Assembly: GCA_026985495.1 (NCBI GenBank)
Contig: JALSQJ010000151.1
Span: 1-10,106 of the forward strand
Reading direction: 5' to 3'
DNA: 10,106 nt
Source of the DNA: Campylobacteraceae bacterium
GTDB lineage: Bacteria; Campylobacterota; Campylobacteria; Campylobacterales; Sulfurovaceae
Under the pieces are notes generated by a model. It was not told where the DNA came from, made no database searches, and saw only the letters and a list, made by a program, of their open reading frames with translations. The position numbers were made by a program, and so were the translations under genes. Of the stretch, positions 1-8,465 are shown piece by piece; the stretch's first letter is position 1; every line of letters starts with the position of its first letter.

Positions 1-2270
1 AACCATTGGTAGAGGCTCTTAAGTCTGATAATGAAGAAGTAGCCCAATCAGCAGCTTCAGAACTTAAAAATACACTTCTTGTTTATGACTCATTTAATGA
101 TGTTAAGGCACTTATGGACGAAGGTAATGCTTTAGCTAAAGATGTTATTGAGTCTTGGGCAAATGCTGAGTGGTTCTTCAATAAGCCAGAGATGAAAAAG
201 GAGATAAAGGTAACCGTTTACAAAGTACCAGGAGAGACTAATACTGATGATTTATCTCCTGCATCAGAAGCCTTTACACGTGCTGATATTCCACTTCACG
301 CAAACTCATTTTTAGTAAATAGAATGGAAAAACCACTAGAGACAATGGCAGAACTAAAAGAGAAAAATGGTCTTCCTTTAGCTTACGTTGGTGATGTTGT
401 AGGAACAGGTAGTTCAAGAAAGTCTGGAATTAACTCGGTACAGTGGCATATGGGTGAAGATATTCCATTTATTCCAGGTAAGAGAACAGGTGGTATTGTA
501 ATTGGTGATATTATTGCTCCAATTTTCTTTAACACAGCAGAAGATAGTGGGTGTATTCCAATTCAAGCACCAACAGCTAAACTCGAAACTGGTGATGTGA
601 TTACAGTAAAACCATTTGATGGTGTAATAGAAAAAGATGGAGAGGTTGTATCTGAATTTACACTTGAGCCAAATACACTACCAGATGAGATGAGAGCAGG
701 TGGTCGTATTCCACTTATTATTGGTAAAGGTCTTACAGCAAAAGCTAGAGAAGCACTTGGTATGGACGCAGGAGATATATTCATGACTCCATCTCAACCA
801 GCTGACAATGGTAAAGGGTTTACCCTTGCTCAAAAGATGGTTGGTAAAGCGTGTGGAATTGAAGGTGTTAAACCAGGTGTTTACTGTGAACCAATCGCAA
901 CAACTGTTGGTTCTCAAGATACAACAGGACCAATGACAAGAGATGAGATTAAAGAGTTAGCAGCTCTTAACTTTGGTGCAGATTTTGTTCTTCAATCTTT
1001 CTGTCATACTGCTGCCTATCCAAAACCAGCAGATATTGACTTACAACACACTCTTCCAAAATTTTGGACAGAGAGAAAAGGGTTTATTTTAAGACCAGGT
1101 GATGGTGTAATTCACTCTTGGTTAAACAGAATGTGTCTTCCAGATACAGTAGGAACAGGTGGAGATAGCCACACAAGATTCCCAATAGGTATCTCATTCC
1201 CTGCTGGTTCTGGTCTTGTTGCCTTTGCAGGTGTTACAGGTATGATGCCTCTTACAATGCCAGAGTCTGTTCTTGTTAGATTTAAAGGTGAGATGCAACC
1301 AGGTATTACCTTGCGTGACATGGTAAATGCTATTCCTCACCAAGCAATTAAAGATGGTCTTTTAACTGTTGAAAAAGCAGGTAAGAAAAATATCTTTGCA
1401 GGTAGAGTTCTTGAGATTGAAGGGTTAGAAGATTTAAAATGTGAACAAGCATTTGAGTTAAGTGATGCTTCAGCAGAGCGTTCAGCAGCTGCTTGTACTG
1501 TTAAACTTAATAAAGAGCCAATTATTGAGTATTTAGAGTCAAATATTGTTCTTATTGAAGAGTTGATTGCACAAGGTTATCAAGATGCTGCAACACTTCA
1601 ACGACGTGCAGATAAGATGAGAGCGTGGATTGCAAACCCTGAGTTACTTGAAGCAGATAGTGATGCAGAGTATGCAGCGATTATTGAGATAGATATGAAT
1701 GAGATTAAAGAGCCAATCTTAGCTTGTCCAAATGACCCAGATGATGTTAAAACATTAACTGAAATTCATGAAGCAGGGTTAAAAACAGATATTGATGAGG
1801 TGTTTGTTGGTTCATGTATGACAAATATTGGTCTCTTTAGAGCGTTGGGTGAGGTATTAAGAGGTGAGGGTACTGTTCCTTCCAAATTATGGGTATGTCC
1901 TCCAACAAAAATGGATGAGAAGACACTTCAAGAGGAGGGGTACTACTCTGTATTTGGAATGGCAGGTGCTAGAGTTGAAATTCCTGGTTGTTCTTTATGT
2001 ATGGGTAACCAAGCATCTGTTGCACAGAATGCTTATGTATTCTCAACATCAACTAGAAACTTTGACAATAGACTTGGAAAAGGTTCACAAGTCTATCTTG
2101 GTTCTTCAGAACTTGCTGGTGTTGTTGCACTTAAAGGAAGACTTCCAACAGCTGCTGAGTATATGGAGATTGTTCCAAATAAAATTAAGCCAGAGATGAC
2201 TGATGATGTCTATAGATATTTAAACTTTAATAAAGTCTCTAAAGAGGAGCTTGAAGCGATGGTTGAGTAG
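1..2270 (+). CDS. acnB: Aconitate hydratase B (aconitase B / 2-methylisocitrate dehydratase), 5'-truncated by window edge
   Basis: Bifunctional aconitase of the TCA cycle (citrate to isocitrate via cis-aconitate); AcnB enzymes also hydrate 2-methyl-cis-aconitate. About 755 residues are visible against roughly 850-865 for the family, so about 100 N-terminal residues lie upstream. The frame is already open at base 3 (Pro codon), so the TTG at 6 is an internal Leu codon, not a start. The order is that of AcnB, not AcnA: end of a HEAT-like N-terminal domain, then the swivel domain ([11 protein letters not shown] near residue 77, [13 protein letters not shown] near 128), then the catalytic domains ([11 protein letters not shown]). 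The three [4Fe-4S] cysteines are present: Cys604 in GSCMTNIG, and Cys662 and Cys665 in PGCSLCMGN (numbered from the TTG). Their 58 + 3 spacing nearly matches E. coli Cys710/769/772. The frame is intact to TAG at 2268-2270, and a hairpin overlaps the stop. Cytoplasmic. In Campylobacterota it can serve oxidative or reductive TCA flux; which one cannot be told here. Confidence 0.97.
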   Translation, partial: PLVEALKSDNEEVAQSAASELKNTLLVYDSFNDVKALMDEGNALAKDVIESWANAEWFFNKPEMKKEIKVTVYKVPGETNTDDLSPASEAFTRADIPLHANSFLVNRMEKPLETMAELKEKNGLPLAYVGDVVGTGSSRKSGINSVQWHMGEDIPFIPGKRTGGIVIGDIIAPIFFNTAEDSGCIPIQAPTAKLETGDVITVKPFDGVIEKDGEVVSEFTLEPNTLPDEMRAGGRIPLIIGKGLTAKAREALGMDAGDIFMTPSQPADNGKGFTLAQKMVGKACGIEGVKPGVYCEPIATTVGSQDTTGPMTRDEIKELAALNFGADFVLQSFCHTAAYPKPADIDLQHTLPKFWTERKGFILRPGDGVIHSWLNRMCLPDTVGTGGDSHTRFPIGISFPAGSGLVAFAGVTGMMPLTMPESVLVRFKGEMQPGITLRDMVNAIPHQAIKDGLLTVEKAGKKNIFAGRVLEIEGLEDLKCEQAFELSDASAERSAAACTVKLNKEPIIEYLESNIVLIEELIAQGYQDAATLQRRADKMRAWIANPELLEADSDAEYAAIIEIDMNEIKEPILACPNDPDDVKTLTEIHEAGLKTDIDEVFVGSCMTNIGLFRALGEVLRGEGTVPSKLWVCPPTKMDEKTLQEEGYYSVFGMAGARVEIPGCSLCMGNQASVAQNAYVFSTSTRNFDNRLGKGSQVYLGSSELAGVVALKGRLPTAAEYMEIVPNKIKPEMTDDVYRYLNFNKVSKEELEAMVE

Positions 2271-2287
2271 GGTTTCCCTGCTTGACC
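2261..2287 (+). promoter_or_regulatory. RNA hairpin spanning the acnB stop codon (3' end element or weak terminator)
   Basis: The arms GGTTGAGTAGGG (2261-2272) and CCCTGCTTGACC (2276-2287) pair over 12 consecutive positions around a TTT loop: nine Watson-Crick pairs and three G-U wobbles (2264-2284, 2265-2283, 2268-2280). The stop TAG lies in the left arm. The wobbles would be A-C mismatches in the opposite transcript, so the fold favours acnB mRNA. No run of U follows, so a standard intrinsic terminator is unlikely. A 3' stabilising structure, a Rho-associated end or a protein-binding element are alternatives. The structure is seen in the sequence; its role is inferred. Confidence 0.55.
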
Positions 2288-2332
2288 TGTAAACATTATC
2301 TTCTGCTATTATTCTTAATATTTAAATAAAAA

Positions 2333-2358
2333 ATCACATTATTTATGATTTATGTGAT
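2333..2358. repeat. Inverted repeat overlapping the promoter of the membrane-protein gene (possible operator)
   Basis: ATCACAT at 2333-2339 and ATGTGAT at 2352-2358 are perfect 7-base inverted repeats separated by 12 bases. The right half-site overlaps the extended -10 element at 2355-2363, which is where a repressor would bind. The spacing does not fit the usual CRP/FNR layout, and the region is AT-rich enough for chance to matter. No regulator can be named. Confidence 0.3.
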
Positions 2359-2382
2359 AGAATACATATTTTGATAGAAAGG
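2355..2382 (+). promoter_or_regulatory. Extended -10 promoter and ribosome binding site for the DUF4153-like gene
   Basis: TGATAGAAT at 2355-2363 is an extended -10 (TG-N-TAGAAT). This suits the sigma-70 promoters of Campylobacterota, which often lack a clear -35 box. Transcription would begin near 2370, giving a leader of about 20 bases. AGAAAGG at 2376-2382 is a good Shine-Dalgarno sequence, 7 bases before the ATG at 2390. The same extended -10 form recurs upstream of aroQ. Confidence 0.5.
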
Positions 2383-2389
2383 TAAATAG

Positions 2390-3508
2390 ATGAATTTTAT
2401 TTTAGAAATAGCAGACCGATGGTCAAATAAAATTTTAGAGACACTATATCGTTTCCCCTTGGCAATACTCTCTGCATTTATTGTAACGATATTGAGTGTA
2501 ATTATTGTAGGCTCAAATAGTTTTATAAATAGTAGTGCAATGCTCATTGTCCATAAAGTAGCTTTTGTTGCCTCTATGGGTATTTTTCTTTTTCCTGCTT
2601 TACATCTATTGTCAAAAAAGATATGGTTTAAGTTAGTAGGCTTAGGTCTATTGGCTCTTTACTACTATCTTTTACCTTTAAATATATTAGAATCTACTAT
2701 TTTAGTTCGACATGCTTTGTTGATTTTAGCACTTAACTTTATGCTTTTTTGGGCTCCATTTATAGACGTACATATTTCAAATAAAAATATTTGGGATTGG
2801 ACTCAAAATATTCTTTTAATTCTGCTCTCTACTATTATATTAAGTATAACACTCTATGCTATATTTTTTGGAACTATGTATTCAATTGAGAAACTATTTG
2901 GTTTTAGCGTTGAAAGAGAGTTCTATTTTCAGTTTTTAGTAGTAGTCATTGGTATTTTCTCTGTTAACTACTTTTTAAGTCATCTTCCAAAATATATTAT
3001 GCTACTACAAGTTAATAGATATGCAGAGATTGGGTTAGTCTTTACCAAGTATATTTTAACACCTATTTTTCTTATCTATTTTCTACTTATTTTTGCCTAT
3101 ATAATAAAAATTACTATAGAGAAGAGATGGCTACAAGTAGAGATAGATTCTCTCTCTCTTGGTTACTCTATTGTTGCTATTTCAACCTATATGTACTGGA
3201 CACTACTTTGGGAAGATGAAGCCAATAGAAAATTTAGACGATTTATTTGGGGTTCTACACTAGCAGTAAGTATTGTCTTGAGCTACTCTATTTGGGTAAG
3301 AGTCGAGGGGTCAATGTTTCAAGAGTATTATCTATTAACACTCTTTACAGCATGGTTGGCTTCTGTCTCTCTATATTTTCTATTTTTTAAAGAGGCAAGT
3401 TACAAATGGCTCTTTTTCTCTATATCACTACTTATTGTTATTTCGCAATCAGAGCCACTTATTAATTTGTCGGTTAATCTTTTTGATAAAGTTTCTAAAA
3501 TGGTATAA
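2390..3508 (+). CDS. DUF4153-like polytopic membrane protein of unknown function
   Basis: This 372-residue inner-membrane protein has about 11 predicted membrane segments, roughly at residues 22-41, 52-74, 80-97, 106-125, 140-161, 178-198, 220-242, 257-274, 289-305, 314-334 and 339-356. There is no signal peptide or catalytic motif. The C-terminal half resembles the DUF4153 family: a KYILTPIFLIYFLLIFAY segment, a polar turn ending in an LGYS helix (257-260), a charged loop EDEANRKFRRF (275-285), WVRVEG near 302-307, then EYYLLTLFTAWLASVSLYFLF (312-332) and a closing membrane segment. The family call rests on recalled pattern similarity, not a profile search. The ATG at 2390 has a well-placed ribosome binding site. 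It sits alone between acnB and carB with its own promoter, so neighbours give no functional clue. The frame is intact and base composition matches the surroundings. Confidence 0.8.
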   Translation: MNFILEIADRWSNKILETLYRFPLAILSAFIVTILSVIIVGSNSFINSSAMLIVHKVAFVASMGIFLFPALHLLSKKIWFKLVGLGLLALYYYLLPLNILESTILVRHALLILALNFMLFWAPFIDVHISNKNIWDWTQNILLILLSTIILSITLYAIFFGTMYSIEKLFGFSVEREFYFQFLVVVIGIFSVNYFLSHLPKYIMLLQVNRYAEIGLVFTKYILTPIFLIYFLLIFAYIIKITIEKRWLQVEIDSLSLGYSIVAISTYMYWTLLWEDEANRKFRRFIWGSTLAVSIVLSYSIWVRVEGSMFQEYYLLTLFTAWLASVSLYFLFFKEASYKWLFFSISLLIVISQSEPLINLSVNLFDKVSKMV

Positions 3509-3544
3509 CGCTAAATAACAACCCCCCTCTAAGTCCCTTTTTAG

Positions 3545-3580
3545 TATAATTTCCAAATTTTTATAACTACATATTAAGGG
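3545..3580 (+). promoter_or_regulatory. carB promoter -10 box and ribosome binding site
   Basis: TATAAT at 3545-3550 is a consensus -10 in an AT-rich tract, with no convincing -35 box. The predicted transcript start is near 3557, giving a leader of about 33 bases, too short for a riboswitch or attenuator. AAGGG at 3576-3580 is the Shine-Dalgarno sequence, 9 bases before the ATG at 3590. There is no terminator between the preceding gene and this box, so read-through transcription is also possible. Confidence 0.55.
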
Positions 3581-3589
3581 TACTTCTTC

Positions 3590-6500
3590 ATGCCAAAACG
3601 CACTGACATTAAAACTATTTTACTTATCGGTTCTGGACCAATTGTTATTGGTCAAGCTTGTGAATTTGACTATTCTGGAACTCAAGCAGCTAAAACACTT
3701 AAAGAGCTTGGATACAGAGTCGTTCTTATCAACTCTAACCCTGCAACCATTATGACCGACCCAGAGTTTGCCGATAGAACCTATGTTGAACCAATTACAG
3801 CAGAAGTAATCTCCAAAATTATTAAAAAAGAGAAGATTGATGCTATCTTACCTACGATGGGTGGGCAGACAGCACTCAATGTTGCTATGGAGATGTATGA
3901 GCAAGGTATGCTTAAAGATGTAGAGTTTTTAGGAGCAAATCCTGAAGCAATTAAAAAGGGTGAAGATAGACAACTCTTTAATGAAGCAATGATAAAAATT
4001 GGTATGGATTTACCAAAAAGTGCTAACGCTTATAACCTTGAAGAGGCGTTAGAGTTGGCAAAAGAGATTGGTTTTCCTCTCATATCAAGAGCTTCATTTA
4101 CCATGGCTGGTGGTGGCTCTGGTGTGGCGTACAATATTGATGAGTTTAAAAAATTGGCACAAGAGGGGTTAGATGCCTCTCCAATTAGTGAGATTGAAAT
4201 TATGGAGTCTCTTTTAGGGTGGAAAGAGTATGAGATGGAGGTCATTAGAGACCGTGCAGACAACTGTATTGTTGTCTGTTCTATTGAGAACTTTGACCCA
4301 ATGGGTGTTCATACAGGAGACAGTATTACCGTAGCACCTGCTTTAACGTTAACTGACAAAGAGTATCAGAAGATGAGAGATGCCTCTTTTAAAATTCTTA
4401 GAGAGATTGGTGTTGATACAGGTGGCTCAAACGTTCAATTCTCTATTAACCCTGAAAATGGTAGAATGATTGTAATTGAGATGAACCCAAGAGTCTCTCG
4501 CTCTTCTGCATTGGCTTCAAAAGCGACTGGTTACCCTATTGCTAAAATTGCAACCATGTTAGCTGTTGGATTTACTCTTGATGAACTCACCAATGATATT
4601 ACAGGAACGGCTGCAAGTTTTGAACCTGTAATTGATTATGTAGTTACTAAAGTCCCAAGATTTACCTTTGAGAAGTTCCCTCAAGCAGACTCAACACTAA
4701 GTACTGCCATGAAATCGGTTGGAGAGGCTATGAGTATTGGTCGAACCTTTAAAGAGTCGTTCCAAAAAGCACTCATTTCACTTGAGACTGGTTTGAGTGG
4801 TTTTGACTCAATCGACTGTAGTGATGAGGAGATGATTAGAGAGATTAGACGCTCTAATGCTGACCGTGCATTGTATGTTTTTGAAGCATTAAGACGAGGC
4901 AGAAGCGTTGAAGAGATTTTTGAGTGGTGTAAAATTGACAGATGGTTCTTGTATCAGCTTGAAGAGTTGGCACAGGAGGAGAGAGCAATGGATGTTGCTC
5001 TCTTGAAAGATGAAGTTCGTATGAGAAAAGTAAAATCTGATGGTTTCTCTGACACTATGATTGCAAAGAGTATTAACAGAAATGAGGGATTAAACTTCTC
5101 TGAAAATGATATCTACACAGCCAGAGAGAAGCTAGGTGTTACTTTAGAGTATAATGAAGTAGATACCTGTTCAGCAGAGTTTGAAGCATTGACTCCTTAC
5201 CTCTACTCAACGACTAATATTACAAAATTACCAAAAGTTGAAAAAGAGGAGTCCAAAGAGAAAAAAGTTCTTGTTATTGGTGGTGGACCAAATAGAATTG
5301 GACAAGGTATTGAGTTTGACTACTGTTGTGTTCATGCCTCATTTGCTCTTGCAGATATGGGACTTAAATCTATTATGTATAACTGTAACCCAGAGACAGT
5401 ATCTACCGATTATGATACTTCTGATGTTCTATATTTTGAACCAATCGACTTTGAACATGTCCGAAATGTAATAGAGGTTGAGAAGCCAGATGGCGTTATT
5501 GTTCACTTTGGTGGGCAGACTCCTCTAAAATTAGCAAAACAGCTTACAGCTATTGGTGCAAATATCTCTGGAACAACAGCTAAAGTTATTGATTTAGCAG
5601 AAGATAGAGAACTCTTTTCAGATTTTATCAATAAGTTAGGGTTAAAACAGCCAAACAATGGAACAGTATTTACTAAAGAGGATGCTATTGGTGTTGCCAA
5701 TCGTATCGGTTACCCTGTATTGGTTCGTCCAAGTTTTGTACTTGGTGGGCGTGGTATGAAAACTGTATTTTCTGATGCAGAACTTAAAGAGTACATGGAC
5801 GAAGCTGTTTCCGTTTCACATGAAGCTCCTGTTTTAATTGACAAGTTCCTACACAATGCTATTGAGCTAGATGTTGATGCTATTTGTGATGGTAAAGAGG
5901 TATATATTGGTTCTGTAATGCAACATATTGAAGAGGCAGGTATTCACTCTGGTGATTCAGCGTGTGCATTACCAACCATTAGTATTTCAGAGAAGTTATT
6001 AGTAGAGATTAAAGAGCAGACAGCAAATATCGCTCTTGGTCTTGGTGTTGTGGGTCTTATGAACATTCAGTACGCTATTTTTGAAGATGAAGTTTACTTA
6101 ATTGAAGTAAACCCAAGAGCTTCAAGAACAGTTCCATTTGTAAGTAAAGCAACAGGTGTTCCACTTGCAAAAGTAGCTACAAGAGTCATGATTCAAGGAG
6201 ATTTAAGAGAGGCACTTAAATTTTACGATAGTTTTAATGTTGTAAACTTTGAGAAAAAAATTATGGAGCCAAATCTAAAATGTCATGTGGCTGTTAAAGA
6301 GGCAGTTTTCCCATTCAACAAACTACCAGGAGCAGACCTCCTTCTTGGACCTGAAATGAAATCAACAGGTGAAGTGATGGGTATTTCGGACAATTTTGGA
6401 ATGAGTTTCGCAAAGAGCCAATTTGCAGCTAAAAATAATATTCCACTAGAGGGTAAAATATTTATGTCTCTCTCAAATAACGACAAAGTAAGTGTACCAG

Positions 6501-6850
6501 AGATTGGTAAGTCGTTTGTAGATTTAGGTTTTGAGATTTACGCAACAGCAGGAACAGATAAAGTTTTAGAAGAGGCAGGAGTAGCCTCTAAGAGAGTGTT
6601 AAAAATCTCTGAGGGGCGACCAAATATTGATGATATGATTAAAAATGGAGAGATTGCTCTTGCCATAAATACATCAGCCGATGCAGGTAGTAAGATAGAT
6701 GGTCAAACCATTAGACAGTCGGTTCTTAGAGAAAATGTAGCCTACTTTACCACCGTTGCAGCAGCAAAAGCAGCTGTTTTAGCCATTGGTGAGCTTAAAA
6801 ACTCTAATGGAGAGTTAGAGCCTAAAGCGTTACAAGAGTATTTAAACTAA
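3590..6850 (+). CDS. carB: Carbamoyl-phosphate synthase large subunit
   Basis: With the CarA glutaminase subunit, this cytoplasmic enzyme makes carbamoyl phosphate from bicarbonate, glutamine nitrogen and two ATP, feeding arginine and pyrimidine synthesis. It has 1086 residues (E. coli 1073) and is complete. The internally duplicated architecture is clear. In the first half, [17 protein letters not shown] (14-30) opens the carboxyphosphate domain, with the ATP-grasp core [10 protein letters not shown] and [18 protein letters not shown]. An oligomerisation domain covers about 405-555. The second half starts near 558 with [17 protein letters not shown], then [11 protein letters not shown] and [18 protein letters not shown]. 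The C-terminal MGS-like allosteric domain runs from about 948 ([11 protein letters not shown]) through ATAGT and INTSAD to [11 protein letters not shown]. Compared with the recalled E. coli sequence, the first ATP loop reads [12 protein letters not shown] instead of RPSFTMGGSGGG; I take this as lineage variation, not damage. carA is not adjacent, as in other Campylobacterota. The short YrdC-like gene follows after 20 bases. Confidence 0.98.
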   Translation: MPKRTDIKTILLIGSGPIVIGQACEFDYSGTQAAKTLKELGYRVVLINSNPATIMTDPEFADRTYVEPITAEVISKIIKKEKIDAILPTMGGQTALNVAMEMYEQGMLKDVEFLGANPEAIKKGEDRQLFNEAMIKIGMDLPKSANAYNLEEALELAKEIGFPLISRASFTMAGGGSGVAYNIDEFKKLAQEGLDASPISEIEIMESLLGWKEYEMEVIRDRADNCIVVCSIENFDPMGVHTGDSITVAPALTLTDKEYQKMRDASFKILREIGVDTGGSNVQFSINPENGRMIVIEMNPRVSRSSALASKATGYPIAKIATMLAVGFTLDELTNDITGTAASFEPVIDYVVTKVPRFTFEKFPQADSTLSTAMKSVGEAMSIGRTFKESFQKALISLETGLSGFDSIDCSDEEMIREIRRSNADRALYVFEALRRGRSVEEIFEWCKIDRWFLYQLEELAQEERAMDVALLKDEVRMRKVKSDGFSDTMIAKSINRNEGLNFSENDIYTAREKLGVTLEYNEVDTCSAEFEALTPYLYSTTNITKLPKVEKEESKEKKVLVIGGGPNRIGQGIEFDYCCVHASFALADMGLKSIMYNCNPETVSTDYDTSDVLYFEPIDFEHVRNVIEVEKPDGVIVHFGGQTPLKLAKQLTAIGANISGTTAKVIDLAEDRELFSDFINKLGLKQPNNGTVFTKEDAIGVANRIGYPVLVRPSFVLGGRGMKTVFSDAELKEYMDEAVSVSHEAPVLIDKFLHNAIELDVDAICDGKEVYIGSVMQHIEEAGIHSGDSACALPTISISEKLLVEIKEQTANIALGLGVVGLMNIQYAIFEDEVYLIEVNPRASRTVPFVSKATGVPLAKVATRVMIQGDLREALKFYDSFNVVNFEKKIMEPNLKCHVAVKEAVFPFNKLPGADLLLGPEMKSTGEVMGISDNFGMSFAKSQFAAKNNIPLEGKIFMSLSNNDKVSVPEIGKSFVDLGFEIYATAGTDKVLEEAGVASKRVLKISEGRPNIDDMIKNGEIALAINTSADAGSKIDGQTIRQSVLRENVAYFTTVAAAKAAVLAIGELKNSNGELEPKALQEYLN

Positions 6851-6870
6851 ATAGAGAGTTTAGGTATTAG

Positions 6871-7299
6871 ATGTTAATCTACCTAACCCAAACCGACACC
6901 ACCATAGGTTTTGTCTCACAAGATAGTACCAAAATAGACCAAGCTAAAAGAAGAGTACCAAACAAACATTACATTCGTGTGGTGAACTCTTTAGAGACTT
7001 TAAAAACTCTTAGCCGTGTGCCAAATAGATATAAAAATAGGGTTCGTCGTGCTAGGAAAACAACTTTTATTATGCCAAATGGGTTCTCATTTCGGGTAGT
7101 GAAGAGTAGTGAACACAATCTACTTTTAGATAGGTTAAAATGGGCATACTCCTCTTCGGCAAATTTAAGTGGAGCTGACTATTGTGAAAGATATGCAAAA
7201 GAGAATGCAGAGGTTATCATCTCATCTCCTAAAGAGCAAAATGCAGACCCCTCTCGTATCTTTAAACTTAGTCAAACCAACATAAAAAGAGTTCGTTAA
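6871..7299 (+). CDS. Compact Sua5/YciO/YrdC-family protein (TsaC-like)
   Basis: This 142-residue basic, probably cytoplasmic protein matches the YrdC/Sua5 fold in outline, in a family whose members usually have about 185-210 residues or more. Core motifs occur in order: TDTTIGF (8-14, usually PTDTVYGL), the K-x-R motif in AKRRVPNKH (Lys26, Arg28), TTFIMP (64-69, usually LTLILP), FRVV (74-77), SSSANLSG (94-101, with Ser96 and Asn98) and a PSRIFKLSQ ending (127-135) like the terminal strand of TsaC. The first helix before the TDT motif and part of the middle are missing, and residues 44-63 are rich in Lys and Arg. Full-length relatives make threonylcarbamoyl-AMP for tRNA t6A; HypF contains a related domain. 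Whether this short form is the cell's TsaC, an accessory paralogue or an RNA-binding relic is undecided. TAGG at 6861-6864 is a weak ribosome binding site, so coupling to carB is likely. The stop overlaps the nagA start. Confidence 0.78.
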   Translation: MLIYLTQTDTTIGFVSQDSTKIDQAKRRVPNKHYIRVVNSLETLKTLSRVPNRYKNRVRRARKTTFIMPNGFSFRVVKSSEHNLLLDRLKWAYSSSANLSGADYCERYAKENAEVIISSPKEQNADPSRIFKLSQTNIKRVR

Positions 7300-8420
7300 T
7301 GAAAACCATTGTAAATGCAAAAATAGTTACTAAAAGTGAGATTTTAGAGGGCTACTATCTCACATTTAATGAGAAGATAATCTCTATAAGCAAAGATATA
7401 CCATCAAATAGTGAAAGAGTAGATGCAAAGGGTCTCTACCTTAGTGCTGGGTTTATTGATATACATATACATGGTTCAAATGGGTATGATGTTATGGACG
7501 CAACACCTAAAGCACTTGATGAGATTTCTAAAACTATTTTAAAAACAGGTGTAACCTCTTTTTTAGCAACAACCATGACTATGAGTAGTGGAGATATTAG
7601 AGAAGCACTATTAAATGTTCAAAATTTTAAATCTCATAATGGAGCTAAAGTTTTAGGGGTACATTTGGAAGGTCCTTTTATAAATGCTTTAAAAAAAGGT
7701 GCTCAAAATGAGCAGTATATTCAAAAGCCAAATATAGAGCTTATAGAGCCATTTATGAGTATAGTAAAGATGATAACTCTTGCTCCAGAGGTTGATGGTG
7801 GGGATAAATTTGTTAAGCAGATGCAAAAAGATTACCCTGATGTTTTGTTGAGTATTGGACACTCTAACGCTACTTATAGCAAGAGTAAAGAGAGCTTTAG
7901 TTTAGGTATCTCTCATGCGACACATCTTTTTAATGCTATGAATCCTTTGCACCATAGAGAACCAGGAGTTGTTGGTGCAGTACTTGAAAGTGATGAGGTC
8001 TCATGTGATATTATTGCTGACATGGTACACATTCACCCATCTTTTTTTCAGCTTTTATATAATCTTAAAAAAGAGCAACTAATTTTAATTACCGATGCTA
8101 TGAAAGCAGGGTGTTTGTGTGGTGGAGTTTCTGAAATTGGTGGGCAGAGAGTATTTGTAAAAAATGGAGAGGCTAGACTTGAAGATGGAACATTAGCAGG
8201 GTCGGTATTGAAGCTCAATGAGGCATTGAGGAACTTTTATGAACATACAAATATTGGGTTAGTGGAGCTTGTGAATATGGTTACAACAATACCTGCTAAA
8301 AAGTTGGGCTTAAAAATAGGCTCTTTAGAGCAGGGATATGTAGCCGATTTGGTTTTGTTTGATGAAAGTTTTGAAATCTATGCTACATATGTTGATGGGA
8401 ATATTGTTTTTAAACGTTAA
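7299..8420 (+). CDS. nagA: N-acetylglucosamine-6-phosphate deacetylase
   Basis: Amidohydrolase-superfamily TIM-barrel enzyme that removes acetate from GlcNAc-6-P to give glucosamine-6-P, in the cytoplasm. It has 373 residues, normal for the family. The signature residues are all present: HIH in GFIDIHIHGSNG (His56, His58), the metal-ligand Glu124 in HLEGPF, His188 in IGHSNA, His209 in ATHLFNAMNPLHHR, His244 in ADMVHIHP, and the catalytic Asp266 in LITDAM, followed by LAGS (299-302) and the ADLVLFD closing strand (349-355). The ATG shares its A with the TAA of the preceding gene (TAATG), so translation is probably coupled; AAAAAGAG at 7284-7291 is the ribosome binding site. No nagB, nagK or PTS gene is visible, so the substrate source is open. 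Peptidoglycan or surface-glycan amino-sugar recycling is more likely than growth on imported GlcNAc, but that is inference. Confidence 0.95.
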   Translation: MKTIVNAKIVTKSEILEGYYLTFNEKIISISKDIPSNSERVDAKGLYLSAGFIDIHIHGSNGYDVMDATPKALDEISKTILKTGVTSFLATTMTMSSGDIREALLNVQNFKSHNGAKVLGVHLEGPFINALKKGAQNEQYIQKPNIELIEPFMSIVKMITLAPEVDGGDKFVKQMQKDYPDVLLSIGHSNATYSKSKESFSLGISHATHLFNAMNPLHHREPGVVGAVLESDEVSCDIIADMVHIHPSFFQLLYNLKKEQLILITDAMKAGCLCGGVSEIGGQRVFVKNGEARLEDGTLAGSVLKLNEALRNFYEHTNIGLVELVNMVTTIPAKKLGLKIGSLEQGYVADLVLFDESFEIYATYVDGNIVFKR

Positions 8421-8423
8421 TTT

Positions 8424-8455
8424 TGATAAAATAGCTGTTAAATTAAGAACAAAGG
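8424..8455 (+). promoter_or_regulatory. Probable internal promoter and ribosome binding site for aroQ
   Basis: TGATAAAAT at 8424-8432 is an extended -10 (TG-N-TAAAAT) starting 4 bases after the nagA stop. It has the same form as TGATAGAAT upstream of the DUF4153-like gene. The transcript would begin near 8439. AAAGG at 8451-8455 lies 10 bases before the aroQ ATG at 8466. There is no terminator after nagA, so aroQ could also be read from upstream. Confidence 0.5.
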
Positions 8456-8465
8456 TAAAAATAGA

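Noticed and set aside
6..8. TTG as the start codon of the aconitase gene
   Set aside because: The frame is open upstream to the window edge and the aligned residues (PLVEAL) match the interior of AcnB about 100 residues in, so this is an internal Leu codon.
678..917. Minus-strand open frames inside acnB (also 563-784 and 1112-1321)
   Set aside because: They lie fully inside a strongly conserved plus-strand gene, have no recognisable protein features and no ribosome binding site of note.
1864..2199. Plus-strand 111-codon frame inside acnB
   Set aside because: Out-of-frame shadow of the aconitase catalytic region that contains the cluster cysteines; the translation looks random.
2350..2547. 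Minus-strand frame overlapping the start of the DUF4153-like gene
   Set aside because: It would cover the promoter and ribosome binding site of the plus-strand gene and its translation shows no domain; a shadow of AT-rich membrane-protein coding sequence.
5238..5471. Plus-strand frame inside carB, and minus-strand frames at 4030-4263, 5503-5700 and 6283-6486
   Set aside because: All fall inside conserved carB sequence with an uninterrupted family match in the main frame.
3860..5520. Repeated GGTGGGCAGAC in the two halves of carB as a DNA repeat element
   Set aside because: It encodes the GGQT motif in both halves of CarB and reflects the ancient internal gene duplication.
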